DNA of 64,000 nucleotides. It comes from Streptomyces exfoliatus. Lineage in GTDB: Bacteria; Actinomycetota; Actinomycetes; Streptomycetales; Streptomycetaceae. The stretch lies in the NCBI RefSeq assembly GCF_000725545.1, contig NZ_JNZP01000005.1, positions 124,001 through 188,000 on the forward strand. Reading direction: 5' to 3'. Of the stretch, positions 52,047-60,879 are shown piece after piece. Each line of letters begins with the position of its first letter. The first letter of the stretch is position 1. A model generated the notes under the pieces. The model was not told the DNA's origin. It searched no databases and saw only the letters and a program-made list of their open reading frames with translations. Both the position numbers and the translations under genes were made by a program.

Positions 52047-53008
52047 CGGGCCGGCACCTCCTCGTGCTGCGGGGACGCCTCGGGCCGGAAGACCTCGGCG
52101 ATGTGGTGGCGGCGCTGCTCCATGCGGACGAGTCCGAGGCCGAGGCCGGCGACGGTGTCCCGCACGAGGTCGTACGTCTCCTCGCCCGGCGCTTCCAGGA
52201 GCAGGATGTGCCCCGCGCCCGGGAGTCCCTCCTCCACGCCCGCGTGGATCGTGACACCCGCTTCGGCGAGGGCCGCGCGGAGCGCAGCCGTGCCGTCGGG
52301 GTGGGTGTCGGAGTCGGTGACCTCGACCGCGAGCGTCGTGGTGGTCCGGGTGAAGTCGCTGGTGGAGCTGGATCGGAGCAGCTTCCCGCCGTCGATGACG
52401 ACGACGTGGTCGCAGGTGCGCTCCAGCTCGCCGAGCAGGTGCGAGGTGACGAGGACGGAGATGCCGAAGTCGGTCCAGACCCGGCGGATCAGTCCCAGCA
52501 TCTCGTCGCGACCGACCGGGTCCAGACCGTTGGTCGGCTCGTCGAGGAGCACCAGCTTCGGGTCGTGGACCAGGGCCTGGGCGAGCTTCACCCGCTGCTT
52601 CATGCCGGTCGAGTAGCCGCCCATGGGACGGTACCGCTCCTCGTACAGACCGACGTGGCGCAGGGTGTCGGCCGTCCGCTCGCGGGCGGCGGTCGGGGGC
52701 AGCCCGGACATCCGCGCCATGTGGACGACGAACTCGGTGGCCGAGACGTCCGGTGGGAGGCAGTCGTGCTCGGGCATGTATCCCACGCGCTCACGGATCT
52801 CGGCCCCGGACGTCTGGACGTCCAGGCCGAGGACTTCGGCGCGGCCCTCCGTGGCGGGGGAGAGGCCGAGCAGGATCTTGATCATGGTGGACTTGCCGGC
52901 TCCGTTGGCACCCACGAGTCCGGTCACACCGGGCCCGATGTCCAGGGAGAGCCGGTCAAGAGCGGTCACCCGGGGGAACCGCTTGCTGAGGCTTTCGGTC
53001 GCGATCAC
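52043..53008 (-). CDS. ABC transporter ATP-binding protein (first gene of operon)
   Basis: This 321-residue protein has Walker A GLVGANGAGKSTMIKILLG, Q-loop region IRERVGYMPEHDCLPPDVSATEFV, signature YSTGMKQRVKLAQALVHDP, Walker B LVLLDEPTNGLDP and switch His VTSHLLGELERTC. The C-terminal 100 residues are a variable extension. I place the start at the GTG for IATESLSKRF (53008), behind GAAGG at 7 nt; a GTG two codons earlier is too close to it. It leads the four-gene exporter operon. About 250 nt separate it from the divergent M24 gene. Confidence 0.92.
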   Translation of the reverse strand: MIATESLSKRFPRVTALDRLSLDIGPGVTGLVGANGAGKSTMIKILLGLSPATEGRAEVLGLDVQTSGAEIRERVGYMPEHDCLPPDVSATEFVVHMARMSGLPPTAARERTADTLRHVGLYEERYRPMGGYSTGMKQRVKLAQALVHDPKLVLLDEPTNGLDPVGRDEMLGLIRRVWTDFGISVLVTSHLLGELERTCDHVVVIDGGKLLRSSSTSDFTRTTTTLAVEVTDSDTHPDGTAALRAALAEAGVTIHAGVEEGLPGAGHILLLEAPGEETYDLVRDTVAGLGLGLVRMEQRRHHIAEVFRPEASPQHEEVPAR

Positions 53009-53258
53009 AGTCACGCCTTCGACGGTAGTGGTGTGCGCCACAGCGGTCGTCAGCCCAACGGCTCGATCCTTCTCCGACCATAGGAGTACAAGCCAGTAAG
53101 GGAGTCGAGACGAAAGTCTTTCCCCGAGGCCGGCCGCCGGACTTTTCCACAGGCCCGCGCTCGACCCCTTGACGTAGCCGTCGGGCATTGTCACATTCAT
53201 CGATGGCAGGTTACGGATGCGTAGTGCGATCAGACGCTCACACGGGACGGCGGGTGGC

Positions 53259-54104
53259 ATGGCCTCGGCAGTGACAGGGGAACTCTCCGCGGAGCTGCGG
53301 GGGTTCAGGGAAGTACAGCGGCTCGCGTACGAGTGCGCGGAAGCCGTCGCGGCGCAGCTCAAGCCGGGCGTGACCGAGCGCGATGCGGCACGGATGCAGC
53401 GCGAGTGGCTGTACGAGAGAGGGGTGCGGGACTGGTTCCACCGGCCGTTCGCCTGGTTCGGCGACCGCACGGCCTTCGTGGACTTCAAGATCCCGTTGCA
53501 GTTCTTCCCGACGAACCGGCGCCTTGAGGCGGGCATGCCGTTCATCCTCGACATGGCCCCGGTCCACCGGGGATACACGGCCGACATCGGCTACAGCGGC
53601 TGCCTGGGCCTGAACCCCCTGCACGACAAGCTGCTCGCCGATCTCAAGGACCACCGCGAGCTGATCCTGCGCGAGGTGCGCGAGCGCCGCACCCTCCGCG
53701 AGATCTACCAGGACGTGGACCGGCTCATGGTCCGCCAGGGGTATGCGAACCGGCACCGGGCCTATCCCTTCGGCGTCATCGCCCACAAGATCGACCGGGT
53801 GAAGGAGCGCCGGTGGTCTCCGACGCTCTTCGGGTTCGGGACACAGGCGCTCAAGGGCCTCGCGAGCGACGCCATCCACGGCCACCGGGACGGCTGGTCG
53901 CCGCTCTGGTCGCCGTACAGGTTCTCCGACCACCCACCGAAGCCCGGCCTGTGGGCGGTCGAGCCGCACCTCGGATTCCGGGGGACGGGCGCGAAGTTCG
54001 AGGAGATCCTGGTCGTCACCGACTCCAGGGACCCCGAGCAGAGCGCGTTCTGGCTGGACGACGATCTGCCGCACGTGCGGCGCTGGAACGAGGGGGCGGT
54101 CTGA
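53259..54104 (+). CDS. M24-family (methionine/Xaa-Pro peptidase-like) protein
   Basis: This 281-residue protein has a pita-bread fold. FILDMAPVHRGYTADIGYSG provides the two metal-binding Asp residues, LWAVEPHLGFRGTGAKFEEILVV provides Glu ligands, and the early helix ECAEAVAAQLKPGVTERDAARMQREW is typical of M24 enzymes. The usual GHG-xGH metal His motif is replaced by PFGVIAHKID, so the activity is uncertain and may be a non-peptidase hydrolase. An ATG at 53217 is also possible; 53259 is preferred because family-type sequence begins there. The stop overlaps the ATG of the fusion gene by one base (TGATG), which argues for joint function. Confidence 0.83.
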   Translation: MASAVTGELSAELRGFREVQRLAYECAEAVAAQLKPGVTERDAARMQREWLYERGVRDWFHRPFAWFGDRTAFVDFKIPLQFFPTNRRLEAGMPFILDMAPVHRGYTADIGYSGCLGLNPLHDKLLADLKDHRELILREVRERRTLREIYQDVDRLMVRQGYANRHRAYPFGVIAHKIDRVKERRWSPTLFGFGTQALKGLASDAIHGHRDGWSPLWSPYRFSDHPPKPGLWAVEPHLGFRGTGAKFEEILVVTDSRDPEQSAFWLDDDLPHVRRWNEGAV

Positions 54105-55951
54105 TGACGGAGATCGGTGGAGTGATGGAACCGATGGGCCACACGGGGCAGACGGGATCGACGGGGCTCAAGGGTGCTCGGGAGCGCTGGGTCCGTACGG
54201 GCGGGATCGAGCTGTGCGTCGCGGAGCTCGGCGAGACGGACAGGCCGACCGTCCTCCTCGTGCACGGCTACCCGGACTCCAAGGAGGTCTGGTCGGAGGT
54301 CGCGGTCCGGCTCGCCGAGGATTTCCACGTGGTGCTGTACGACGTCCGGGGTCACGGCCGCTCGACAGCGCCGGCCCCGCTGCGCGGCGGCTTCACCCTG
54401 GAGAAGCTGACGGACGACTTCCTCGCGGTCGCCGACGCCGTCAGCCCGGACCGCCCGGTGCACCTCGTCGGCCACGACTGGGGCTCGGTGCAGTCGTGGG
54501 AGTTCGTGACCGTCCCGCGCACCGAGGGCCGGATCGCCTCCTTCACCTCGATGTCGGGACCTTCCCTCGACCACTTCGGGCACTGGATCAAGCAGCGCAT
54601 GACCCGGCCCACCCCGCGCCGGGTCGGCCAGCTCCTCGGCCAGGGCGCCAAGTCCTGGTACGTGTACATGCTGCACACCCCCGTGCTTCCGGAGCTCGCC
54701 TGGCGCGGGCCGCTCGGCAGGCGCTGGCCGAAGATCCTCGAGCGCGTCGAGAAGGTGCCGGCCGGTGACTACCCGACGCCGTCACTGCCGAGCGACGCGG
54801 CGCACGGCGCCTGGCTCTACCGGGACAACGTCCGGGCCCGGCTCGGCAGGCCGCGCCCGGACGCGTACGCGCACGCGCCCGTGCAGCTGGTCACGCCGAC
54901 CGGTGACGCCTTCCTCTCCGAGCGGCTCTACGACGACCTGGGCACCTGGGTGCCCGACCTGACCCGGCGCACGCTGCCCGCGAAGCACTGGGTGCCGCGC
55001 ACCCGGCCGGACCAGCTGTCCGCCTGGATCGGTGCCTTCGTCCGAGCCAACGAGGAACCGGCGGCCAAGGCGCCGGGGGCCGTCACGGCGACGGCGGCGA
55101 AGAACGGCGTGAGGCCGGAGTACGCGGAGCGGTTCGGCGGCCAGCTGGTCCTGGTGACCGGTGCGGCCAGCGGCATCGGGCGGGCCACCGCCTTCGCCTT
55201 CGCGGAGGCCGGCGCCAGGGTCGTGGCCGTGGACCGGGACGGCGAGGGCGCGGTGCGCACGGCCGAGATGGCCCGGCTGATCGGCGCGCAGGAGGCCTGG
55301 GGCGAGACCGTCGACGTCGCCGACGAACAGGCGATGGAGAAGCTGGCCGCCAAGGTGGCCGCCGACTACGGGACCGTCGACGTGCTCGTCAACAACGCGG
55401 GCATCGGGCTCACCGGCTCCTTCTTCGACACGACGAGCGAGGAGTGGAAGCGCGTTCTCGACGTCAACCTGTGGGGCGTGATCCACGGGTGCCGTGTCTT
55501 CGGGGCGCAGATGACCGCGCGCGGCCAGGGCGGCCACATCGTGAACACCGCGTCCGCCGCGGCGTTCCAGCCCTCCCGGGCCCTTCCCGCGTACAGCACG
55601 TCGAAGGCGGCGGTGCTGATGCTCAGCGAGTGCCTGCGCGCCGAACTGGCCGACCAGGGCATCGGGGTGTCCGCGATATGCCCCGGCATCGTCAACACCA
55701 ACATCACGGCGACCGCGCGGTTCGCCGGGGTCACCGACGAGGCGGAGGAGAGGCGTCGCCAGAAGAAGGCGTCGCGGCTGTACGGCCTGCGGAACTACCC
55801 GCCGGAGAAGGTCGCGGACGCGATCCTGGGGGCGGTCCTGCACGACCGCGCGGTCGTACCGGTGACGCCGGAGGCCCGGGGCGCCCACTTCCTGTCCCGG
55901 CTGAGCCCCGGTGCTCTGCGGGCCCTCGCACGCTGGCAGCCGCCGGCGTAG
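54104..55951 (+). CDS. Alpha/beta-hydrolase / short-chain dehydrogenase fusion (EphD-like)
   Basis: This 615-residue fusion has an N-terminal alpha/beta hydrolase (about 25-310) with oxyanion motif VLLVHGYPDSKEVW and a nucleophile Asp elbow in LVGHDWGSVQSWEF (GHDWG, as in epoxide hydrolases). A C-terminal SDR domain (about 345-600) has the NAD(P) motif VTGAASGIGRATAF, NNAGIG, Ser in NTASAAAFQ and the catalytic pair YSTSK. The same fusion is EphD in mycobacteria, where it acts on lipid epoxides. Streptomyces has no mycolic acids, so another lipid or polyketide epoxide or diol is likely. It would hydrolyse and then oxidise or reduce one substrate. Confidence 0.92.
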   Translation: MTEIGGVMEPMGHTGQTGSTGLKGARERWVRTGGIELCVAELGETDRPTVLLVHGYPDSKEVWSEVAVRLAEDFHVVLYDVRGHGRSTAPAPLRGGFTLEKLTDDFLAVADAVSPDRPVHLVGHDWGSVQSWEFVTVPRTEGRIASFTSMSGPSLDHFGHWIKQRMTRPTPRRVGQLLGQGAKSWYVYMLHTPVLPELAWRGPLGRRWPKILERVEKVPAGDYPTPSLPSDAAHGAWLYRDNVRARLGRPRPDAYAHAPVQLVTPTGDAFLSERLYDDLGTWVPDLTRRTLPAKHWVPRTRPDQLSAWIGAFVRANEEPAAKAPGAVTATAAKNGVRPEYAERFGGQLVLVTGAASGIGRATAFAFAEAGARVVAVDRDGEGAVRTAEMARLIGAQEAWGETVDVADEQAMEKLAAKVAADYGTVDVLVNNAGIGLTGSFFDTTSEEWKRVLDVNLWGVIHGCRVFGAQMTARGQGGHIVNTASAAAFQPSRALPAYSTSKAAVLMLSECLRAELADQGIGVSAICPGIVNTNITATARFAGVTDEAEERRRQKKASRLYGLRNYPPEKVADAILGAVLHDRAVVPVTPEARGAHFLSRLSPGALRALARWQPPA

Positions 55952-56102
55952 GGATCCGGACGGAGCCAGGGAGCGGGCGCGGCAGGGAGCGGGCTCGTCA
56001 GGTTCGGGGCGGGTTGAATTCGGGGCGGGTTGAGTTCGGGGCGGCAGCCGTACGATCCCTCCCAGGAGGGGCCCCGCGTCGGCGGGGTGGAGCGAGCGGT
56101 CG

Positions 56103-57044
56103 GTGGGAGCGGGTTTGTCCGAGCAGTCAGCACAGCCGGAGTACCGGATCGAGGATCTCGCCCATCACAGCGGGGCCACGGTCCGGACGATCCGCGCCTA
56201 CCAGGACCGCGGCCTGCTGCCTCGCCCGGAGCGCCGGGGCAGGTCGAACGTGTACGGGGACGCGCACCTCGCGCGGCTCCGGCAGATCGCCGACCTTCTC
56301 GACCGGGGCTACACCCTGGCCTCGATCAAGGAGCTTCTGGAGGCCTGGGACACCGGTCGGGGTCTCGGCGGAGTGCTCGGTCTGGTCGCGGAGGTCCACG
56401 GGCCGTGGACGGACGAGGAGGCGGACCGGATCTCCCGTGCGGAGCTGGACGCCCGCTTCGGCGGCACGCCGGACGAGGAAGCCATCAGGGAGGCAGTCGA
56501 GCTGGGCGTACTGGAGCGACTGCCGGATCGGGAGGCGGAGGAGTACCTCGTACCGAGCCCCCAGGAGCTCGCGGTGGCGGCCGAGTTGTACGCGGCGGGG
56601 GTGCCGCTCGCGGCAATCACCGGTCATCTGAGGGAGCTTCGCGATCACGTGGAGCACATCGCCTCCCGCTTCCTGGAGTTCACGACCGAGTACGTCTTCG
56701 CGCGCTATCTGGAGCACCGGCCGCCGACGGACGCGGACGCGGCCGAGGCGGCGACCATGGTGCGAAGGCTCCGGCCGCTCGCCCAGCAGACGGTGGACGC
56801 GGAACTGGCGCGGGCCATGCGTCTGTTGGCGACACGGCATCTGCAGCTCCATCTCTCCCCGGAAGCGACGCGGGTGAAGGACGACGAGCCGCGTCCGGTT
56901 ACTCTCCCGGCCGCGACCGTACGGGCCGTTCAGGACCTGGTGGGACCAGAAGGGGTCGCGTCCTTCGTCGCGGCCGCCACGGAACGAGAGGTCCACAAAA
57001 GAACATTGGACGCTCTTGCCTCAAATAGGCGTATAGCGGACTAA
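56103..57044 (+). CDS. MerR-family transcriptional regulator
   Basis: This 313-residue protein has an N-terminal MerR winged helix: YRIEDLAHHSGATVRTIRAYQDRGLLPRPERRGRSNVYGDAHLARLRQIADLLDRGYTLASIKELLE, about residues 14-80. A long C-terminal region is predicted to be helical (PSPQELAVAAELYAAGVPLAAITGHLRELRDHVEHIASRFLEF and following), with no metal-binding Cys cluster. It probably senses a small molecule. The start is the GTG at 56103, but a TTG 12 nt later, behind GGGAG, is also plausible. It follows the hydrolase/SDR gene by about 150 nt on the same strand, a possible regulatory link. Confidence 0.88.
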   Translation: MGAGLSEQSAQPEYRIEDLAHHSGATVRTIRAYQDRGLLPRPERRGRSNVYGDAHLARLRQIADLLDRGYTLASIKELLEAWDTGRGLGGVLGLVAEVHGPWTDEEADRISRAELDARFGGTPDEEAIREAVELGVLERLPDREAEEYLVPSPQELAVAAELYAAGVPLAAITGHLRELRDHVEHIASRFLEFTTEYVFARYLEHRPPTDADAAEAATMVRRLRPLAQQTVDAELARAMRLLATRHLQLHLSPEATRVKDDEPRPVTLPAATVRAVQDLVGPEGVASFVAAATEREVHKRTLDALASNRRIAD

Positions 57045-57075
57045 CTTAGCCAACTCACCGGATACCAATGCCTCG

Positions 57076-57129
57076 TTGTCCACAGAATCGCCAACTCGCC
57101 TGTGGATAAGTCACTTTGGCTGTGGACCA
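57076..57129. promoter_or_regulatory. DnaA-box-like trio upstream of kptA
   Basis: TTGTCCACA (57076-57084) is the exact consensus Streptomyces DnaA box. TGTGGATAA (57101-57109) and TGTGGACCA (57121-57129) are inverted copies with one to two changes. The trio spans 54 bases about 55 nt before the kptA start. The segment is AT-richer than its surroundings. Confidence 0.6.
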
Positions 57130-57184
57130 AACCTGTGTACCAAAATCAATGGTCGGAAAATCCGGGCTCCGGCATCCTGACGGA

Positions 57185-57745
57185 ATGACCCGACAACAAC
57201 CGCCGGACGAGCGCCGCACGGTGAAAGTCTCGAAGTACCTCTCCAAGCATCTGCGCCATCAGCCCGAGCGCATCGGCCTCGAACTCGACGCCAACGGCTG
57301 GACCGAGATCGACGCCCTGCTCCAAGCCACGGCACGCCACGGCTTCCCGATCACCCGCGAGGAACTCGCCCACGTCGTCGCGACCAACGACAAGAGGCGC
57401 TTCGCGATCGAGGGCACCCGTATCCGGGCCAGCCAGGGCCACACCGTCGACGTGGACCTGGACCTGCCGGCCGCCGAACCGCCCGCGTACCTCTACCACG
57501 GTACGGTCGCGGCCCACCTCCCCGCGATCCGGGCGGAGGGCCTGCGCCCCATGGCCCGCCACCACGTGCACCTCTCCCCCGACCGCGAGACCGCGACCCG
57601 GGTCGGCGCGCGCCGCGGACGGCCGGTCGTCCTCAGCGTCGACGCCGGAGCCATGCACCGGGCCGGGCACGTCTTCCGCGTCAGCGCCAACGGAGTCTGG
57701 CTGGCCGACGCCGTCCCCCCGGAGTTCCTGCGCTTCCCGGAGTGA
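57185..57745 (+). CDS. kptA: RNA 2'-phosphotransferase (Tpt1/KptA)
   Basis: This 186-residue protein has the Tpt1/KptA family layout. The N-terminal lobe has VSKYLSKHLRHQPERIGLELDANGWTEIDALL (about 14-45). The C-terminal ADP-ribosyltransferase-like lobe has YLYHGTVAAHLPAIRAEGLRPMARHHVHLSPD, with catalytic Arg and His residues, and VVLSVDAGAMHRAGHVFRVSANGVWLADAVPPEFL. Family members transfer a 2'-phosphate from RNA to NAD+, making ADP-ribose 1''-2''-cyclic phosphate. The bacterial role is unclear because bacteria lack the yeast-type tRNA splicing pathway. A macrodomain that could process the product lies 31 kb away, with no operon link. Confidence 0.93.
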   Translation: MTRQQPPDERRTVKVSKYLSKHLRHQPERIGLELDANGWTEIDALLQATARHGFPITREELAHVVATNDKRRFAIEGTRIRASQGHTVDVDLDLPAAEPPAYLYHGTVAAHLPAIRAEGLRPMARHHVHLSPDRETATRVGARRGRPVVLSVDAGAMHRAGHVFRVSANGVWLADAVPPEFLRFPE

Positions 57746-57782
57746 GCCCTCCCCGGACGGGCCCTACGGCATGATCGTCCGC

Positions 57783-58235
57783 ATGACCCATCCCCACCTG
57801 CCGAGCACCGAAGCCGCCGTCACCGCGATCCGCGAGATCGCCCAGGAGTTCGGCCTGGAGATGACGGTGACCGACGACATCGGTGCGGACCAGACGTCCC
57901 GCCGCACCTCCTCCGGCGCGTTCGCCGTTCTCGACCCGGACGGCTCGCTGCCGCACGAGGCGTATGTCGAACTGGGCGGAGCCCCCTCCGTCACGGTCCA
58001 GGTCTTCCCCGAGGACGATGCCAGGATCACCGTCGACGGCATCGAGTTCGCGGACGTACCGCGCGACGCCGTCCCCGCCTTCCTCCGCTCGGTCCACGGC
58101 GGCCTCGCCCATGTGAAGGGCCGCTTCTTCCCACCCGGCTGGTGGCTGATCGTTCCCCTGCCCGGCGACGAGACGTACAAGGAACTCGTCCCCGGCGCCT
58201 CGCTCACCAGCTGGCTGAACAGCCGGGTCCGCTGA
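57783..58235 (+). CDS. Hypothetical protein, 150 residues
   Basis: It starts at the ATG at 57783; the in-frame ATG at 57771 overlaps a CATGAT element that could be a -10 box for a leaderless transcript. Visible parts are an N-terminal helix (TEAAVTAIREIAQEFGLEMTVTDD), a beta-rich middle (EAYVELGGAPSVTVQVFPEDDARITVDGIEF), and the C-terminal FFPPGWWLIVPLPGDETYKELVPGASLTSWL. There is no signal peptide or cysteine. The pattern resembles small immunity or SMI-type cytosolic proteins, but I cannot name the family. It follows kptA by 37 nt. Confidence 0.7.
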   Translation: MTHPHLPSTEAAVTAIREIAQEFGLEMTVTDDIGADQTSRRTSSGAFAVLDPDGSLPHEAYVELGGAPSVTVQVFPEDDARITVDGIEFADVPRDAVPAFLRSVHGGLAHVKGRFFPPGWWLIVPLPGDETYKELVPGASLTSWLNSRVR

Positions 58236-58287
58236 CCGCCCGTCGCCGCGGGCGGGTCCCGTACCCCGGCGCGCGTATCGTGGCGAA

Positions 58288-59181
58288 ATGCGTTTGAGTA
58301 CCGTGATCCTCCCCATCCACCGATGGAGCGAGGGGCAGAAGACCTGGCGGCGGGCCGAGGACCTCGGGTTCCATGCCGCGTACACCTACGATCACCTGTC
58401 CTGGCGGACCTTCCGAGACGGCCCGTGGTTCGGCGCGCTGCCCACGCTCACCGCGGCGGCGACGGCCACCGAGCGGATCCGGCTCGGGACGCTCGTGACC
58501 TCGCCGAACTTCCGGCATCCGGTGACCCTCGCCAAGGAGCTCATGTCGCTCGACGACATCTCCGACGGGCGGATCACGCTCGGCATCGGCGCGGGCGGCA
58601 GCGGCTTCGACGCCACCGCGCTGGGTCAGGAGCCGTGGTCGCCGAAGGAGCGGGCCGACAGGTTCGGCGAGTTCGTGGCGCTGCTCGACCGCCTCCTCAC
58701 CGAGGAAGCGGTGACGGAAGGGGGCACGTACTACGCGGCGGACGAGGCGCGGAACATCCCCGGCTGCGTCCAGCGCCCTCGACTGCCGTTCGCCGTGGCC
58801 GCGACCGGGCCGCGCGGGCTGAAGCTGGCCGCCCGGTACGGGCAGGCATGGGTGACGACAGGTGATCCGAAGCTGTTCGACGAGGGCACTCCGGAACAGT
58901 CGGTGGCGGCGCTGGCCGCCCAGATCGAGAAGCTCGGCAAGGCGTGCGCCGAGACGGGCCGGGAGGTGACCGAACTCGACAAGGTCCTCCTGACCGGCTT
59001 CACCCCGGACCGGAGCCGGCCCCTGGAGTCCGTGGACGCGTTCGTCGACTTCGCCGGACGCCACCGCGAGCTTGGCTTCACCGAGATCGTGATCCACTGG
59101 CCGATCCCGGACTCCGATTTCGCCGCCGACCAGGCCGTCTTCGAACGGATCGCCACCGAGTCGCTCGCCCAGCTGGGCTGA
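58288..59181 (+). CDS. LLM-class F420-dependent oxidoreductase
   Basis: This 297-residue TIM-barrel protein of the luciferase-like monooxygenase family has AAYTYDHLSWRTFRDGPWFGALPTLTAAATATERIRLGTLVTSPNFRHPVTLAKELMSLDDISDGRITLGIGAGGSGFDATALG as its core run (about 30-115), followed by RFGEFVALLDRLLT and a terminal FTEIVIHWPIPDSD. Such proteins in actinobacteria use coenzyme F420 or flavin to reduce or oxidise small molecules; the substrate is unknown. A TATCGT box ends 6 nt before the ATG, consistent with a leaderless mRNA. Confidence 0.9.
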   Translation: MRLSTVILPIHRWSEGQKTWRRAEDLGFHAAYTYDHLSWRTFRDGPWFGALPTLTAAATATERIRLGTLVTSPNFRHPVTLAKELMSLDDISDGRITLGIGAGGSGFDATALGQEPWSPKERADRFGEFVALLDRLLTEEAVTEGGTYYAADEARNIPGCVQRPRLPFAVAATGPRGLKLAARYGQAWVTTGDPKLFDEGTPEQSVAALAAQIEKLGKACAETGREVTELDKVLLTGFTPDRSRPLESVDAFVDFAGRHRELGFTEIVIHWPIPDSDFAADQAVFERIATESLAQLG

Positions 59182-59232
59182 CCGCCGGAACGGCCCGGCA
59201 TGACGGGCCCCGTACGCCCACCGTCCGGCGGA

Positions 59233-59754
59233 TCAGGCGATCCGCCGGGCATGGCCCCGCCACAGGGCCAGCAGGACCGGGGACCCGACCGGTGCCGGAC
59301 CCGCCGCACAGACGTCGAAGTGGCTGACCCGGCATGTGTCGGACGGCACGGCGGACCGCAGATTGACCGCGGTTCCGTCGCCCGCGACGCGCCAGCGGCT
59401 CCCCGCCGGGACGACACCCGCCCTCAGCTCTCCGGGCTCGATCATGATCCAGCGGCCCCGCACCGTGCGGTGCCACTCGGCACGCGCCCCGCACCGGCCA
59501 CAGGCCGCGCTGCCCGGAGCCGCCCCGTCGGAGGACCGCGCCTTCTGCAGGGGGATGCCGGGCCGGCGAACCGCGCAGGTCACGGGGTCGACCAGGCCGG
59601 CCAGGACGTCCCCTACCAGCACCGGGTCCCGCGCCGGCAACCCCGCTCCGCCCCCCTCGCAGCCCGCGCACAGGGACATGCCGAGGCTCGCGACCCACGT
59701 CCCGTACGGCGCGCCGCAGGAGTCGCATTCATCGCTTCGCCGGCCCGAGCCCAT
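59233..59754 (-). CDS. DUF6083 family zinc-ribbon protein
   Basis: This 173-residue protein has two N-terminal cysteine pairs (DECDSCGAPYG and SLCAGCEGG) and a second CxxC pair in AACGRCGARAEWHRTVRGRWIMIEPGE. It then has VPAGSRWRVAGDGTAVNL and a terminal CRVSHFDVCAAGP. This order is the DUF6083 pattern found in many Streptomyces proteins. Zinc binding is likely; role unknown. It is convergent with the LLM gene. Confidence 0.78.
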   Translation of the reverse strand: MGSGRRSDECDSCGAPYGTWVASLGMSLCAGCEGGGAGLPARDPVLVGDVLAGLVDPVTCAVRRPGIPLQKARSSDGAAPGSAACGRCGARAEWHRTVRGRWIMIEPGELRAGVVPAGSRWRVAGDGTAVNLRSAVPSDTCRVSHFDVCAAGPAPVGSPVLLALWRGHARRIA

Positions 59755-59952
59755 GCCCCGCCCCCTTGAGACGCCGTCAGCTCTCAGGGATCTTCCCCGT
59801 CGTTCCGAAAAACGAACGGACGTTTACGGCCACGTCGGGGCGTACACACCGGCCGCGGACGTGCCGCCGCGGCGGGATCGACCGGCATCCTCCGGCCACT
59901 CATATGTGCGGCTCCCCGCACGCCCGTGCGTCCGGTGCGGAAGAATGATGCG

Positions 59953-60834
59953 GTGACCTCTCCCCGTGCCCCGCGCACCTCCGCCCCGGCGCCCCGGCTG
60001 ATCGCCACCGACCTCGACGGCACGCTGCTGCGTGACGACAAGTCCGTCTCCGAGCGCACGGTCGCCGCCCTCGCCGCGGCCGAGCAGGCCGGGATCGAGG
60101 TCTTCTTCGTCACCGGCCGGCCGGCCCGCTGGATGGACGTGGTCAGCGACCACGTCCACGGCCACGGCCTGGCGATCTGCGCCAACGGCGCCGCCGTCGT
60201 CGACCTGCACGCCGGAGGCACCTTCCTGGAGGTCCATCCGCTGGAGCGGCCGATCGCCCTCGACGTCGTACGGGCACTGCGCGCCGCCGCGCCCGGGACG
60301 TCCTTCGCGGTCGAGCTGACCACCGGCATCCACTACGAGCCGCAGTACCCGCCGTTCTTCCTCGACCCCGGCGCGACCGTCGCCACCGCCGAGAAGCTCC
60401 TCTTCGAGGAGACGCCCGGAGCCGCGGCCCCGGTCCTGAAGCTGCTGGCCCAGCACCCGGAACTCGACCCCGACGTGTTCCTGTCGGTGGCCAGGGCGGC
60501 CGCCGGGGAGCGGGCCTCGTTCACCAGGTCCAGCCCCAACGCCCTCATCGAGATCAGCGCGCTCGGTGTCTCCAAGGCCTCCACCCTGGCCCTGTGCTGC
60601 GCCGAGCGCGGCATCACGGCGGACGAGGTCGTCGCCTTCGGCGACATGCCCAACGACATCGAGATGCTGACCTGGGCGGGCCGCTCGTACGCGATGGGCA
60701 ACGCCCACCCCGACGTGCTCGCCGCCGCCTCCGGCCGTACGGCAGGCAACAACGAGGACGGGGTGGCCGTCGTCATCGAACAGCTGGTCACCGAGGCCCT
60801 GCACGCCGCCGAGGACCGGACCGACCGGCTTTAG
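59953..60834 (+). CDS. HAD-superfamily (Cof-type) phosphatase
   Basis: This 293-residue HAD protein has motif [20 protein letters not shown], motif II FFVTGRPARWM, Lys in LGVSKASTLALCCAERGI and motif [31 protein letters not shown], with a Cof-type cap. It is close in order and length to the protein at 46235 and probably a paralogue. The GTG at 59953 follows GGAAGAATG; a GTG nine codons upstream is less well placed. Substrate unknown. Confidence 0.92.
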   Translation: MTSPRAPRTSAPAPRLIATDLDGTLLRDDKSVSERTVAALAAAEQAGIEVFFVTGRPARWMDVVSDHVHGHGLAICANGAAVVDLHAGGTFLEVHPLERPIALDVVRALRAAAPGTSFAVELTTGIHYEPQYPPFFLDPGATVATAEKLLFEETPGAAAPVLKLLAQHPELDPDVFLSVARAAAGERASFTRSSPNALIEISALGVSKASTLALCCAERGITADEVVAFGDMPNDIEMLTWAGRSYAMGNAHPDVLAAASGRTAGNNEDGVAVVIEQLVTEALHAAEDRTDRL

Positions 60835-60879
60835 AAGGCGCGGGCCCCACACACCGACCGTCCCAGCCGCCTACCGGTC

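Noticed and set aside
51139..52257. Possible 676-residue ATPase fusion extending upstream from 50227
   Set aside because: The upstream part is an out-of-frame reading of the permease gene at 51135-52046, which has real membrane segments; the ATPase starts at the GTG at 51138.
53813..54103. Longer N-terminus for the hydrolase/SDR fusion
   Set aside because: It would overlap the M24 gene in another frame; the ATG at 54104 coincides with the M24 stop and precedes the hydrolase core at normal distance.
59953..60834. Recent duplication between the two HAD genes (46235 and 59953)
   Set aside because: They share motifs and length but differ widely in the cap and at the DNA level, so they are old paralogues, not a recent duplication.
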